From positions 62,001 to 126,000 of the forward strand of contig NZ_JAIMJA010000002.1 of the NCBI RefSeq assembly GCF_021295315.1: a stretch of 64,000 nt of DNA. Reading direction: 5' to 3'. Under the pieces are notes generated by a model. It was not told the DNA's origin, searched no databases, and saw only the letters and a program-made list of their open reading frames with translations. This DNA is from Motilimonas cestriensis. GTDB lineage: Bacteria; Pseudomonadota; Gammaproteobacteria; Enterobacterales; CBDFNC01. The position numbers and the translations under genes were made by a program. Below, piece by piece: positions 48,335-57,786 of this stretch. The number at the start of each line of letters is the position of its first letter. Position 1 is the first letter of the stretch.

Positions 48335-51300
48335 TTAGATGGTTTTTAGTCGCTTCACATAACGGACAATAGCATCGCCCGTTATTGGTTTACTAGCAAA
48401 GTAGCCTTGGTAGAAATTACATTCCTGTTTTTGTAAAAACTCTAACTGCTGACGTGTTTCTACGCCTTCAGCTGTGACACTAAATCCCATATGCTTAGCC
48501 AGTGCCAGTACCGCTTCAACAATAGCCATATCACTGGCATCACGAGGTATGTCGCGGATAAAAGAGCGATCAATTTTAAGCTCATCAGCGGGTAAGCGCT
48601 TCAGATAGGACAAAGAGGAATAACCGGCACCAAAATCATCCACCGAGAAACTAATGCCTTTTTCTTTTAACTGGGCCATTTTGCGGATGGTTTCTTCAGC
48701 ATGACCCAGTACCACAGACTCGGTAATTTCAAGATTAAGGTAACTTGGCTCCATCCCTGACAAGTGCAGCGCTTCTTCCACCTGCTCAACAAAGTCAACA
48801 TGATGGAACTGTTTAGCGCTGACATTCACCGCGATTTGTGGCAGTTGGATCCCTTGCTTAACCCAAACCATGTACTGCTTACATGCTTCCACTAATACCC
48901 AGTAGCCTATTTCAATGATCAAGTCGCTTTCTTCCGCAATGGGAATGAACTCAACCGGACTGATCATCATCTTACCTTCCGGCTGCCAGCGAACGAGGGC
49001 TTCAACGCCAACGATTTCGCCTGTTTTAACCATATGCTGAGGTTGGAAATGCAACAGTAATTCATTTTTTTCAATCGCCGAGCGCAATGCATTATGGATC
49101 GTTAAGCGTTTATCCGCCTGCTTTTGCATGTCCATGTCAAAAAACATCAAGGTTTTACGCCCTGCTGACTTGGCTTGATACATGGCAGTATCCGCTTGCT
49201 TTAATAAATCATTGGCATTTTGTTTTTTACCTGGGAATAGCGTTATCCCCACACTGGCGCCGATGTGCAGAGTCTGCTCACCGTAATGGTAAGGCGCAGA
49301 AACGATCTGAATAAGGCGTTCACCGACGATGTTAGCTTGCTGCTCAGCATGGGGTGGGTTTTCAGACAGATCCGGTAACAACAGCACAAACTCATCACCG
49401 CCTAAGCGGGCCAAAATGTCACCATCACGGATCATGTTACGTAATCGGATCGCCACTTGCTCTAAAATCCAATCACCAGCAGCATGACCTAAGGAATCAT
49501 TAATGGTTTTAAAATGATCTAAGTCGATAAACAGTAAAGCACCTATCATGTTGTGCGCCTTAGCATGTTCAAATGCATCAGACAAACTTTCAAGTAACAT
49601 GCGTCGATTAGGTAGCCCGGTTAACTCGTCATAATAAGCCAAGTTTTCAATGCGTTTCTCAGCAGCTTTACGCTCTGACATATCTTCAAAACAAATTACA
49701 TAATGGGTTACATTGCCGTCATCATCACGCACTGAAGTAATGGTTTCCCATTGTGGATACAGCTCGCCATTTTTCCGTAACCGCCAACACTCCCCACTCC
49801 ACTTGCCTTCTTCATCTAATTTCTGTGATAAGGAAATATCTTGGTCGGTGCGGCGCTCGCCATTTAAAATACTGATGTCTTGCCCTGCCACTTCATCGGC
49901 AGGATAACCCGTTATTTCGGTAAAGGCGTGGTTTACACGTAAAATCAACGCATTAGGATCGGCAATAATAATGCCTTCGTTGGTTTCAAACGCCACTGCA
50001 GAAAGTTTTAATTGTGCTTCGTCTTGTTTGCGCACCAACTCAGCCGATGCCCTTAGTGAAAAGGTTTTCAACAACACTTTTACATTGGCTTCATCTACAA
50101 TCACATCATCTGTCATTAAAACCAGATAACCAATGACATGATCTCGACCGTTAAACAACGGCCAAGCAACATAACCTTCTACTTGCCAGTCAACAAATTC
50201 ACCACAATCGGGATAGTATTTACTCACTTCCCTTTTGAATACTTGTGGGCCCGCGCTTGTCACTCTTTCGCAAGGTGTGCCGGCGGTATAAAAAATCATA
50301 CTCTGTTGCAGTTCGCCATCTTCAACCATCGCTAAGGTACGCGCGGTGTATTCTGATTCAATCTCGCACAACATCACGCTGCGCATTTTTAATGCCTTGG
50401 CTAATTCACTTACCAACGCATTAAAAAAGCCCTGTCCCGTTTCCGCCGAAATCGCACTGGCAATAATATCAATCAAACCTTCACGTTGCAGCCGCGCTTT
50501 CTCCTGCTGCCCACGCTGCGCCATTTCCATCACCCGCGCCGCCAATGCCGCTACCGATTTTAAAAATGCTTGCTCATCAATACTCCATTGACGCATCTTC
50601 CCAGCGGACTGACATAAAATAACGCCTTTGACTATGCCTTCAGAAATAATACTGGTCTGGATACTCGAGCTAATATGTTGGGGGACTTCTAAGCTTTGGG
50701 TATGGGGGGAATAAGCCATATCACTGGCCACAATGGTTTTACTTTCTGCTACCGACTTAAAAAAACTGGGGTGGTCTTGGCGCAGTAATACTTCACCTAA
50801 TTTGCCAAAGCCATCTCCGGAATATTCAACGCAAGTCAGCGAAGAAAGCGTGTCATTAGCAATCCAGATACTGATGTGTTGTAGCTGAAAAATAGGCTCT
50901 AAATGTTCCGCTAAATGGGCAAAGAAATTAGCACTATCGCCTTGATGTAAAGCTGGATCGGTCGCCAAATGCAGCAACAAATCATTTTGCTGTTGGCGAT
51001 ATTCATTAGCACTGCGGTATAAGGTTTGCTCGGTAGTGGTCGCTAATATTTTCGGCTTATTTAAGCCATCAAATATTGGCTGACTGAGCATTGTCACCAC
51101 CCAAAATTCTTCACCTTCTGGGGTAAGCATTCTATATTCAAGGGGCGCCGGCGCTTCACCTCGCCAAGCTTCGTCTAAAAATACGCGAAATGTTGCTCTG
51201 TCTTCAGGGCAAACAAACGCAATGAGTTCACTGCTTTTTAGGGATGATTGCGCGGTAATTTTTGCAAGCTTAGTGGAATTACAACCTTGAAAATAAATCT

Positions 51301-51472
51301 TATCGTCAGCGAAATCCCAATACCAAAATACGCATTGGCCTTCGTAGGGGTTAGCATCTGAACGAGAATCGACTAACTTGCTACTAGCGGTTTGCTCGGG
51401 AGAAGAGTCTAATTGATGGCTTTCTTCACTGGTAATATGACCAGCCTTCTTATTAAATAATCCTTTGAACAT
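48335..51472 (-). CDS. Multi-sensor GGDEF/EAL cyclic-di-GMP protein
   Basis: A 1045-residue cytoplasmic protein with no membrane segment seen. Domains in order: PAS-like (about 47-150), two GAF-like regions (about 165-315 and 330-475), a PAS with its PAC (about 485-605, VAFETNEGIIIADPNALILRVN), GGDEF (about 615-785) and EAL (about 795-1040). The diguanylate cyclase site GGDEF is at 691-695. The EAL domain keeps its key motif EALVRW (824-829), DDFGAGYSSLSYL and the NVSAKQFH stretch, so both activities may be intact. Signals and net direction of c-di-GMP change are unknown. It is a single gene with its own hairpin terminator. Confidence 0.92.
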   Translation of the reverse strand: MFKGLFNKKAGHITSEESHQLDSSPEQTASSKLVDSRSDANPYEGQCVFWYWDFADDKIYFQGCNSTKLAKITAQSSLKSSELIAFVCPEDRATFRVFLDEAWRGEAPAPLEYRMLTPEGEEFWVVTMLSQPIFDGLNKPKILATTTEQTLYRSANEYRQQQNDLLLHLATDPALHQGDSANFFAHLAEHLEPIFQLQHISIWIANDTLSSLTCVEYSGDGFGKLGEVLLRQDHPSFFKSVAESKTIVASDMAYSPHTQSLEVPQHISSSIQTSIISEGIVKGVILCQSAGKMRQWSIDEQAFLKSVAALAARVMEMAQRGQQEKARLQREGLIDIIASAISAETGQGFFNALVSELAKALKMRSVMLCEIESEYTARTLAMVEDGELQQSMIFYTAGTPCERVTSAGPQVFKREVSKYYPDCGEFVDWQVEGYVAWPLFNGRDHVIGYLVLMTDDVIVDEANVKVLLKTFSLRASAELVRKQDEAQLKLSAVAFETNEGIIIADPNALILRVNHAFTEITGYPADEVAGQDISILNGERRTDQDISLSQKLDEEGKWSGECWRLRKNGELYPQWETITSVRDDDGNVTHYVICFEDMSERKAAEKRIENLAYYDELTGLPNRRMLLESLSDAFEHAKAHNMIGALLFIDLDHFKTINDSLGHAAGDWILEQVAIRLRNMIRDGDILARLGGDEFVLLLPDLSENPPHAEQQANIVGERLIQIVSAPYHYGEQTLHIGASVGITLFPGKKQNANDLLKQADTAMYQAKSAGRKTLMFFDMDMQKQADKRLTIHNALRSAIEKNELLLHFQPQHMVKTGEIVGVEALVRWQPEGKMMISPVEFIPIAEESDLIIEIGYWVLVEACKQYMVWVKQGIQLPQIAVNVSAKQFHHVDFVEQVEEALHLSGMEPSYLNLEITESVVLGHAEETIRKMAQLKEKGISFSVDDFGAGYSSLSYLKRLPADELKIDRSFIRDIPRDASDMAIVEAVLALAKHMGFSVTAEGVETRQQLEFLQKQECNFYQGYFASKPITGDAIVRYVKRLKTI

Positions 51473-51890
51473 ATACCAATAGCTTTAACAACTTTTAATA
51501 CTGTTATCTTAACTTAGCCACACATCAATTGGGCGAGAAAAATGCGGTTAATATGATTAGTATTACAAGAAAGAGAGAAAACTGATTAAACAATCATCAT
51601 TATATCTGTTTCAAACAACAGCATAGTCATGGCAATGTCGATCAACCTAGTTATTTGTTGCACTGGCACGCCTTGGTTAACGCCACCTTATCCTCACAGA
51701 TACTGCTACACCCCTTAGCCTAAAACAAGAAAAAAAAGGATATTCTGCAGCAGAAGCAAGACCAGATCATAAAAAAAATGCTTTTTCCGTTGGTGATGAC
51801 AAAGAGTGACTTAGATCACTTTTTTATTTCTATAAAGTCGTAACCTGAAATGGAGCAACAGTTCATAGTTATCAAAAAGGGGCATTATTT
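51473..51890. other. Divergent intergenic region, GGDEF/EAL gene / raiA
   Basis: 418 bases without a gene I can support. The most distinct element is the symmetric sequence at 51801-51824, listed separately. The remainder is AT-rich with no ORF of note. The length leaves room for a small RNA, but I see no independent evidence beyond that terminator-like hairpin. Confidence 0.4.
51804..51821. promoter_or_regulatory. CRP-type site (or terminator hairpin) upstream of raiA
   Basis: GTGA-CTTAGA-TCAC (51806-51819) matches the core of the CRP palindrome GTGA-N6-TCAC exactly, about 71-88 bases before raiA. Control of raiA by cAMP-CRP is reported in E. coli. The same bases can fold into an AGTGA/TCACT stem followed by T, so a terminator reading is also possible. 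Confidence 0.6.
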
Positions 51891-52229
51891 ATGACTATAG
51901 AAATCACCAGTAAACATATGGCTATCACTACCCCAATGCGTGAAAAAATAAGCGCTCGTTATGACCGATTAGAAAAAATGCAGCTCCCGTTAATCAAACC
52001 ACATTTCATTATTACTCAAGAGCCAAAAGGTTTTAAAATCGAAGCGGCTATCGGCATTCCAAACGGTGACCTATTTGCCACCGCAACCCATGATGATTTG
52101 TACAGCGCTATCAACAAACTGGGCCAAAAGCTAGAAAAACAGCTGCATAAACACGTTGATAAACCGAATGCTCAACGCAGTGGTACGCATAAGCGCATCG
52201 TAGAAGAAGAGACCGAGGCCGCGGCGTAA
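51891..52229 (+). CDS. raiA: Ribosome-associated inhibitor RaiA (HPF family, short form)
   Basis: A 112-residue ribosome-binding protein that inactivates 70S ribosomes in stationary phase or cold shock. It begins MTIEITSKHMAITTPMREKI and has the conserved basic surface and DLYSAINKLGQKLEKQLHKH helix. The acidic C-terminal tail (VEEETEAAA) resembles RaiA/YfiA rather than HPF, which lacks a tail. It lies upstream of pheA as in E. coli; a terminator separates them. Confidence 0.92.
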   Translation: MTIEITSKHMAITTPMREKISARYDRLEKMQLPLIKPHFIITQEPKGFKIEAAIGIPNGDLFATATHDDLYSAINKLGQKLEKQLHKHVDKPNAQRSGTHKRIVEEETEAAA

Positions 52230-52267
52230 AAACCTATTTGGTAAATTTTAATAAAAACGACATAATA

Positions 52268-52292
52268 AACCTCCCCTTTGGGAGGTTTTTTT
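52268..52292 (+). terminator. Terminator between raiA and pheA
   Basis: Stem AACCTCCC (52268-52275) and GGGAGGTT (52280-52287) with a 4-base loop and T-run, ending 17 bases before the pheA start. No leader peptide rich in Phe codons precedes it, so it more likely ends raiA than acts as a phe attenuator. Confidence 0.8.
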
Positions 52293-52308
52293 ATATTCAG
52301 GAAATAGT

Positions 52309-54216
52309 ATGGCCAGCTTAGACTTAGAAGAAATTAGACGCACCATCACCGCACTCGATAGCGATTTATTAACCTTATTAGCGAAACGAAAAGCCATTGC
52401 CCTTGATGTAGCTCGCAGCAAACAAGCGAACCCTAGGCCTGTGCGTGACCAAGAGCGTGAGCAAGCGTTACTGGAACGGCTGATTATTCAAGGTAAAGAT
52501 CTTGGTTTAGACGCACACTATATCACTGAAATATATCACACAATCCTAGAAGACTCGGTACGTTCTCAACAAGTTTACCTGCAGCAATTAGTCAACCCTG
52601 AAAATAGCTTACCGCAAATCAAACTGGCCTTTGTGGCAGAAACTGAAAGTTTATTTGCTGGTATCAAATACATTAATCGCCAGGGTAAAACCTTAGTACA
52701 ATGGCCATGTAAGCACTTTCAGCAAGCCATACAAGAAGTCGAGCAAGGTTGTGCTGATACCGCCATTTTGCCGATAGAAAACACCAGTGCAGGTAGCATT
52801 AATGAAGTATATGATCTACTGCAACATACTCGTTTATCAATCGTCGGCGAAATTGTCGTTAATACTGAATATGCATTGTACGCCAACAGTGAATTGCCAT
52901 TAACGCAAATGAGTACCTTGTACTGTACGCCGCAAGTAGCACAGCAATCTAGCCACTTCATACAGCAACTAGACAATATAAACATCGTCTATACCCTAAC
53001 CAGTGCCCAAGCCGCAGAGCAAGTAAAGAACGACGCTCACGCCGCAGTTATTTGCAATATTGAAGAAGAATTTTGCGCTGAATTGGTTAATATCAAAAGC
53101 CACATTACTAATCAGCAAGAAAACCTCAGCCGTTTTATTTTGGTGGCGCGCAAAGCCATTAACGTGACCAGTCAAATTCCTGCTAAAACCACTTTAGTAC
53201 TGGCAACGGGACAAACCGCGGGCGCATTACTCAACGTTTTAAGTGTGTTTAAAAAATATAACCTGATCATGACTAAGCTGGAATCCCGCCCGATCCAAGG
53301 CAATCCTTGGGAAGAAATGTTCTATATCGATCTAGCGGCTAATTTAGACAGCCCAGCCATGGCGCAAGCATTAGCAGAAATAACACCTCAAACTCAATAT
53401 CTTAAAGTGCTTGGTTGCTATCCAAGCAATGAAGTAAAAGCGACTCAGGTGCCCGTCGCTCAACTGGCAAAAATTCATCATGAAGCTGAGCTTGCAACAC
53501 CAGAGCCAAATAGCGAAGCGCACTCAATATCACTAAGTCAGCTTAATCAGGAATTTAACCTTATTGCTTGTGCAACCATCTCTAACGAAGATGACTTCGC
53601 CAGCCAAGCGCAACAATTAAAAAATGCTGGTGCGCAAGCTATCTTAATCAACCAAAAAGCAATTGATTCAAGCCTAAGTCAGCAAGGGCTATGGCAAGCT
53701 TGCCAGCAAAGGGCAAGAGCTCTTAACTTATTACTCATCATACCGGTGCAACAATTACATGCGCTTAATCACGCCGCCAAATATGCTGATTTACTTTATG
53801 TTCCCGGCGACCAAATGCACAACAGTGAACTATTAGAACAACTGGGTCGTCAGCATCGTCCGGTTATTTTAGTGCGCGCCAAAACGGCCAATAACGACAA
53901 TTGGCTTAGCTGTGCAACCACTATTATGGAGCAAGGCAATCAACAAGTATTATTGTGCGAGCACGGCCAATATCAAGGTGAGCATACCCAGCTGAATTTA
54001 ATGCAAACTTGTCGCCTTAAAGCCCATACTTCACTACCCATTTTGGTGCACGCCGATGGCGACATAACTGATAATGAGTTTCTTTTATTTAATAAAGACT
54101 TATATTCATTAGGTTTAAATGGCTCTATTATTGATACTAAGTCCAATGAGCCACAGCAATTGCAACGTTTAGGCACATTGAGTAAGCAAGTGAACACCTT
54201 AAAAAAGCATAACTAA
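52309..54216 (+). CDS. pheA: Chorismate mutase / prephenate dehydratase PheA with extra C-terminal DAHP-synthase-like domain
   Basis: Converts chorismate to phenylpyruvate. Chorismate mutase spans about 1-90 (RRTITALDSDLLTLLAKRKAIALDVARSK); prephenate dehydratase about 100-285, where the usual TRF catalytic motif is SRF (S274); the ACT regulatory domain about 293-375 has GALL and ESRP. A further 250 residues, absent in E. coli PheA, end the protein. Residues about 411-630 follow type I-beta DAHP synthase in order (YADLLYVPGDQMHNSELL, RPVILVRAK, VLLCEHG, LPILVHADG), but the catalytic Lys and DPSH residues are replaced. AGGAAAT precedes the ATG. A DUF3108 gene follows closely. Confidence 0.94.
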   Translation: MASLDLEEIRRTITALDSDLLTLLAKRKAIALDVARSKQANPRPVRDQEREQALLERLIIQGKDLGLDAHYITEIYHTILEDSVRSQQVYLQQLVNPENSLPQIKLAFVAETESLFAGIKYINRQGKTLVQWPCKHFQQAIQEVEQGCADTAILPIENTSAGSINEVYDLLQHTRLSIVGEIVVNTEYALYANSELPLTQMSTLYCTPQVAQQSSHFIQQLDNINIVYTLTSAQAAEQVKNDAHAAVICNIEEEFCAELVNIKSHITNQQENLSRFILVARKAINVTSQIPAKTTLVLATGQTAGALLNVLSVFKKYNLIMTKLESRPIQGNPWEEMFYIDLAANLDSPAMAQALAEITPQTQYLKVLGCYPSNEVKATQVPVAQLAKIHHEAELATPEPNSEAHSISLSQLNQEFNLIACATISNEDDFASQAQQLKNAGAQAILINQKAIDSSLSQQGLWQACQQRARALNLLLIIPVQQLHALNHAAKYADLLYVPGDQMHNSELLEQLGRQHRPVILVRAKTANNDNWLSCATTIMEQGNQQVLLCEHGQYQGEHTQLNLMQTCRLKAHTSLPILVHADGDITDNEFLLFNKDLYSLGLNGSIIDTKSNEPQQLQRLGTLSKQVNTLKKHN

Positions 54217-54235
54217 ACGGCAGGAGCCAAAATTT

Positions 54236-55108
54236 ATGTGGTTACTTAACCCCTCAAAGTGCGCTTTGTTACCATTGTTAAGTTACAGCAAAGCAGGCTT
54301 ATTGGCCTGCACCGTTGCTTTTACCGCAACCGTGCAAGCCAACGACGAATTAACGAACAACGAACTTGAAGCGCCAAGCCAAACGCAACAAGAACCCCAG
54401 CACGAGGCGGCGGTATCAAAAGCCATTAGCACTAGTTGTACCAATTCACTCAGCTATAAGTTCTTTTATAAAAGCAGTCATGTAGGAAATATTAATCGTC
54501 AACAAAAATGGCACAATCAACAAGCCGACATGTCTACCTCGGGTGAGGTGTCTTTTTTAATGTTTAACTTCACCGGTAATCATCAATCTAAGGTGTACTG
54601 GAATGACACTCAAAAGCAATATCTAACTCGTGAATTTAAACAAGATGTAAAAGGTTTAACTCACACTAAAGTGAGCGCGCTTTTTAGTGATAATGGCCTA
54701 GTCAGTAAAGTGATTGCTAATGATGAAAAGGCCGAATATTCTGATTTCAAATTACCTATTTTGGACTTTGAAGCCATTTCCACACAAATGCGTCAAAACC
54801 TGATTAGTAACACTAAAGAATTCGACTTTCTGATGCAAAAGAGTGATGAATTAGGTCATTATTATTTTAGCGTGGTCGGTGAAGAAGATCTCAATGTACT
54901 GGGCAAAAATTATCGCACTATCAAAGTTCAGCAAGTGAAGAAGAAAGATCGCAAACTGTATTTATGGTTTGCACCAGAGCTAGACTACCAACTAGTAAAA
55001 AGTACTTACAAGCGCAAAATTATTGATATCGAAGCCAACTTGAGCCAGTTTGACTTAGGTTGTGCCAAATTAAGTCTTAACGAAGCTAAACCTCAACAGG
55101 GCTTGTAA
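54236..55108 (+). CDS. DUF3108 domain exported protein
   Basis: A 290-residue protein with an N-terminal hydrophobic signal (about 14-34, ending VQA) and a DUF3108-type beta-rich body, with YKFFYKSSHVGNINRQQKWH and the closing RKLYLWFAPELDYQLVKSTYKRK. Proteins of this family are periplasmic or outer-membrane-associated with no defined function. It lies 20 bases after pheA, so the two are probably cotranscribed, although no functional link is evident. The terminator downstream is shared with tyrA. Confidence 0.75.
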   Translation: MWLLNPSKCALLPLLSYSKAGLLACTVAFTATVQANDELTNNELEAPSQTQQEPQHEAAVSKAISTSCTNSLSYKFFYKSSHVGNINRQQKWHNQQADMSTSGEVSFLMFNFTGNHQSKVYWNDTQKQYLTREFKQDVKGLTHTKVSALFSDNGLVSKVIANDEKAEYSDFKLPILDFEAISTQMRQNLISNTKEFDFLMQKSDELGHYYFSVVGEEDLNVLGKNYRTIKVQQVKKKDRKLYLWFAPELDYQLVKSTYKRKIIDIEANLSQFDLGCAKLSLNEAKPQQGL

Positions 55109-55130
55109 CAAAAAATCAATTCACTTGCAT

Positions 55131-55160
55131 AAAAAAGGAGCCAAACGGCTCCTGTTTTTT
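55131..55160. terminator. Bidirectional terminator between the DUF3108 gene and tyrA
   Basis: Stem AGGAGCC (55136-55142) and GGCTCCT (55147-55153), loop AAAC, with an A-run on the left and a T-run on the right, between convergent genes. Confidence 0.85.
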
Positions 55161-55198
55161 AAACACTTATTCTTAACTCGCTGTTCAGCTCACGACAA

Positions 55199-56332
55199 CT
55201 AATCGTCTTGATAATGGCGACTATCATGAGCCTGCTGTAGCAGCGCCTTACTTTCTTTCATAAACATCTGCGCATAATCACCAAACCACTCGCTAACGCG
55301 GTTAAAAGACGCGACAAAGGCATCTTTATCACCCGCTTCAAGTAATTTAACCCCTTCGCCCAAAGAATGATGATAAGACTGAATCATCTTCAAGTTGTCC
55401 GGGTTCGACATGATAATGTCTGCATAGAGGTCAGGATCTTGTGCAAACAAACGCCCTACCATTGCCAACTCCAAGCGATAAATTGGCGATGATAGCTCAA
55501 GTAACTGCTTAACATCAGCGTTTACCGACTCCAAGTGCACGCCGTAAGCGAAACTGGTGAAGTGACGTAAGGCTTGGATCAAGGTCATCGCTTCATCATG
55601 GGCCTGAGCACTGGTGCGATACAAGCGCGCGCCCCAAATTTGCATTTGGGTAATAAGCCACTGGTATTGCTGCGCATCACGGCCATCACAGTAAGCGATC
55701 ACTTGCTTAGCAAAGCTTGATATATCTGGGCCAAACATCGGGTGTAAACCAACCACTGGGCCGGAGTGTACATCCAACATCGCTTTTACAGGACCTGATT
55801 TGGTACTGGTAATATCCGCTAAAATACAGTCGCTCGGTAAATTGCCTAACCGAGCAATGGTTGATTCGGTAATTTCAATCGGCACCGCCACTAACACTAA
55901 ACCGGCATTGCCGAGTAAGTCGTCAGCGCGCTGCCAATCATCTTTTTCCAGCACATCCACTTGATAACCAGACAAGCGCAGCATGTTAACAAACAACTTA
56001 CCAAGCTGACCGCCGCCACCAATCACGACCACATTGCGCAGCTGTGGATGAACCGTTTTAAAACCGGTGTCATTCTCACTGGCATAAGACTCACGCATGG
56101 TGCGGCGTAAAATATCCTCAATCAGATCAGGCGGCACGCCTTTTTTTGTCGCTTCGTCACGTCGCTTAGCAAGCATTGCCGCTTCGCGGTCAGGGGCGTA
56201 AATGGGTAAGCCATGCTCACTTTTTACTTCGCCCACCTGCGCCACCAAAGCCAGTCGTTGCGCCAGTAAATCAACTAACTGCTGGTCGACTGAATCGATT
56301 TGGTTGCGTAAATTATCTAATGGATGCGCCAT
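55199..56332 (-). CDS. tyrA: Chorismate mutase / prephenate dehydrogenase TyrA
   Basis: Bifunctional enzyme of tyrosine synthesis, 377 residues. The chorismate mutase part (about 1-90: [33 protein letters not shown]) is followed by an NAD-binding dehydrogenase domain with [42 protein letters not shown] and the catalytic His in VGLHPMFGP. It starts 11 bases after the aroF stop; aroF-tyrA is the conserved E. coli order. Tyrosine feedback on both enzymes is usual but not visible here. Confidence 0.96.
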   Translation of the reverse strand: MAHPLDNLRNQIDSVDQQLVDLLAQRLALVAQVGEVKSEHGLPIYAPDREAAMLAKRRDEATKKGVPPDLIEDILRRTMRESYASENDTGFKTVHPQLRNVVVIGGGGQLGKLFVNMLRLSGYQVDVLEKDDWQRADDLLGNAGLVLVAVPIEITESTIARLGNLPSDCILADITSTKSGPVKAMLDVHSGPVVGLHPMFGPDISSFAKQVIAYCDGRDAQQYQWLITQMQIWGARLYRTSAQAHDEAMTLIQALRHFTSFAYGVHLESVNADVKQLLELSSPIYRLELAMVGRLFAQDPDLYADIIMSNPDNLKMIQSYHHSLGEGVKLLEAGDKDAFVASFNRVSEWFGDYAQMFMKESKALLQQAHDSRHYQDD

Positions 56333-56343
56333 AAGCTTACCTA

Positions 56344-57417
56344 TTATTGACCTAATCGCGCTTTTAGCGGAGCAACCAAGTTGTCATTGGTTTTCTTTAA
56401 CAACTCAGCCGTGGTGTCCCAATCAATACAAGCATCAGTTACCGACACACCGTATTTCATTTCATCACGTGGTAGCTCAGCGCTTTGATTGCCCGCATTA
56501 ATGTGACTTTCAATCATCACACCAATGATCGAGCGATTACCCGCTTGAATTTGGCTGATCACATTGTCACAAACCTTAGGCTGTAACTCATGGTTTTTAC
56601 TTGAGTTAGCATGGCTACAGTCGACCATAATAGCAGGACGCAAACCGGCTTTTTCCATCGCTTGCTCAGCAAGGGCAACATTTACTGAGTCGTAGTTTGG
56701 CTGCTTACCACCACGTAAAATCACGTGGCCATCTGGGTTACCTTGAGTTTGCAGCAGTGCCACTTGGCCTTCTTGGTTAATGCCCATAAAACGGTGTGAT
56801 GCTGCCGCTGATTGCGCCGCATTAATGGCCGTTGCTAAGCTGCCATCGGTGCCGTTTTTAAAGCCAACAGGCATTGACAAGCCACTGGCCATTTCACGGT
56901 GGGTTTGTGATTCTGTGGTACGCGCACCAATTGCGGACCAACTAAATAGCTCAGCTAAATATTGTGGGCTAATCGGGTCTAACGCTTCTGTTGCTACAGG
57001 TAATTCTAATTCAGCAATCCAAGCCAGTAATTCACGGCCTAGGTGCAACCCTGTTTCAACATCAAATGAATTATCCATATGTGGGTCATTGATAAAGCCT
57101 TTCCAACCAACAGTGGTTCTTGGCTTCTCAAAATACACTCTCATTACGATATACAGAGTGTCTTTATATTCATCATGCAATTTCTTTAAACGATAGGCAT
57201 ATTCTTTAGCTGCGTCTAGGTCATGGACGGAACAAGGACCACAAACGATCAGTAAGCGATGATCTTTACCGTGAATAATATCAGAAATGGTGTTGCGTGC
57301 GTCTTGCACAAATTGCAATGCTTTGTCTGATACCGGTAGTTTCGCTTTTAATTCTGCAGGGGTGATCAGAACTTGTTCTGAACTAATATGAACGTTATTG
57401 ATACTGTCTTTTTGCAT
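56344..57417 (-). CDS. aroF: 3-deoxy-7-phosphoheptulonate synthase, type I-alpha (AroF-like)
   Basis: First enzyme of the shikimate pathway, joining PEP and erythrose 4-phosphate. Motifs: [71 protein letters not shown] and [11 protein letters not shown]. Length is 357 residues, as in E. coli AroF. It lies upstream of tyrA, which points to the Tyr-sensitive isoenzyme, although feedback specificity is inferred from context. A hairpin and short leader ORF precede it; no TyrR box was recognised. Confidence 0.95.
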   Translation of the reverse strand: MQKDSINNVHISSEQVLITPAELKAKLPVSDKALQFVQDARNTISDIIHGKDHRLLIVCGPCSVHDLDAAKEYAYRLKKLHDEYKDTLYIVMRVYFEKPRTTVGWKGFINDPHMDNSFDVETGLHLGRELLAWIAELELPVATEALDPISPQYLAELFSWSAIGARTTESQTHREMASGLSMPVGFKNGTDGSLATAINAAQSAAASHRFMGINQEGQVALLQTQGNPDGHVILRGGKQPNYDSVNVALAEQAMEKAGLRPAIMVDCSHANSSKNHELQPKVCDNVISQIQAGNRSIIGVMIESHINAGNQSAELPRDEMKYGVSVTDACIDWDTTAELLKKTNDNLVAPLKARLGQ

Positions 57418-57429
57418 GATAAACCTAAC

Positions 57430-57487
57430 TTAATATTTGTTTAGGATTGAAAAATGAGGCCTTAAAGAAACAATCATTCTTTGCCTC
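57430..57487 (-). promoter_or_regulatory. aroF leader: short ORF inside a terminator-like hairpin
   Basis: Read on the minus strand, a stem GAGGC-AAAGAA / TTCTTT-AAG-GCCTC (57487-57456, 3-base bulge) is followed by ATTTTTC, like an intrinsic terminator, 38 bases before the aroF ATG. The GAGG in its 5' arm could also serve as ribosome-binding site, 6 bases before an ATG (57477) that encodes the 15-residue MIVSLRPHFSILNKY and stops at 57430. This layout suggests attenuation or translational control of aroF-tyrA. The rest of the 57418-57786 gap holds the btsS promoter side, with a 12-base palindrome TTTAAGCTTAAA at 57757-57768. Confidence 0.45.
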
Positions 57488-57786
57488 GCCTATCGTTTAA
57501 CCAATCCGACATTGGTCATTTGTAGATAATTCAGCGTATGCCGAGATGACAAAATACCAATCAACGCCTGATTTGCAAGCCAGTTTTAGTTTTTATTAAT
57601 ATTATGAACAATTTTCGAGCTAACAAGGCACAGTAAAACTCAGTATTGATAGGGTTTTATGCGGGGTATTTAACAAAGTTATAAACAAAGCTGTTGTAAG
57701 ATCAAAAAATCATAGATGACTTCCCTTTTCCTATTATTTCTTAGCTTTGGGAATGTTTTAAGCTTAAACGGGGTAAAAATCGCACT

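Noticed and set aside
52230-52308. Phenylalanine leader-peptide attenuator before pheA
   Set aside because: A terminator is present, but there is no short ORF with Phe codons and no alternative antiterminator stem; it most simply ends raiA.
52309-53540. Loss of dehydratase activity because TRF is SRF in PheA
   Set aside because: Ser keeps the hydroxyl of the conserved Thr and the rest of the motif is intact, so activity is expected.
52309-54216. Frameshift fusion as the reason for the extra PheA length
   Set aside because: The frame is continuous, the extension is long and ordered, and no separate start site or ribosome-binding site precedes it; a true domain fusion fits better.
57418-57786. 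TyrR box (TGTAAA-N6-TTTACA) before aroF
   Set aside because: No sequence in the gap fits within a reasonable number of mismatches.
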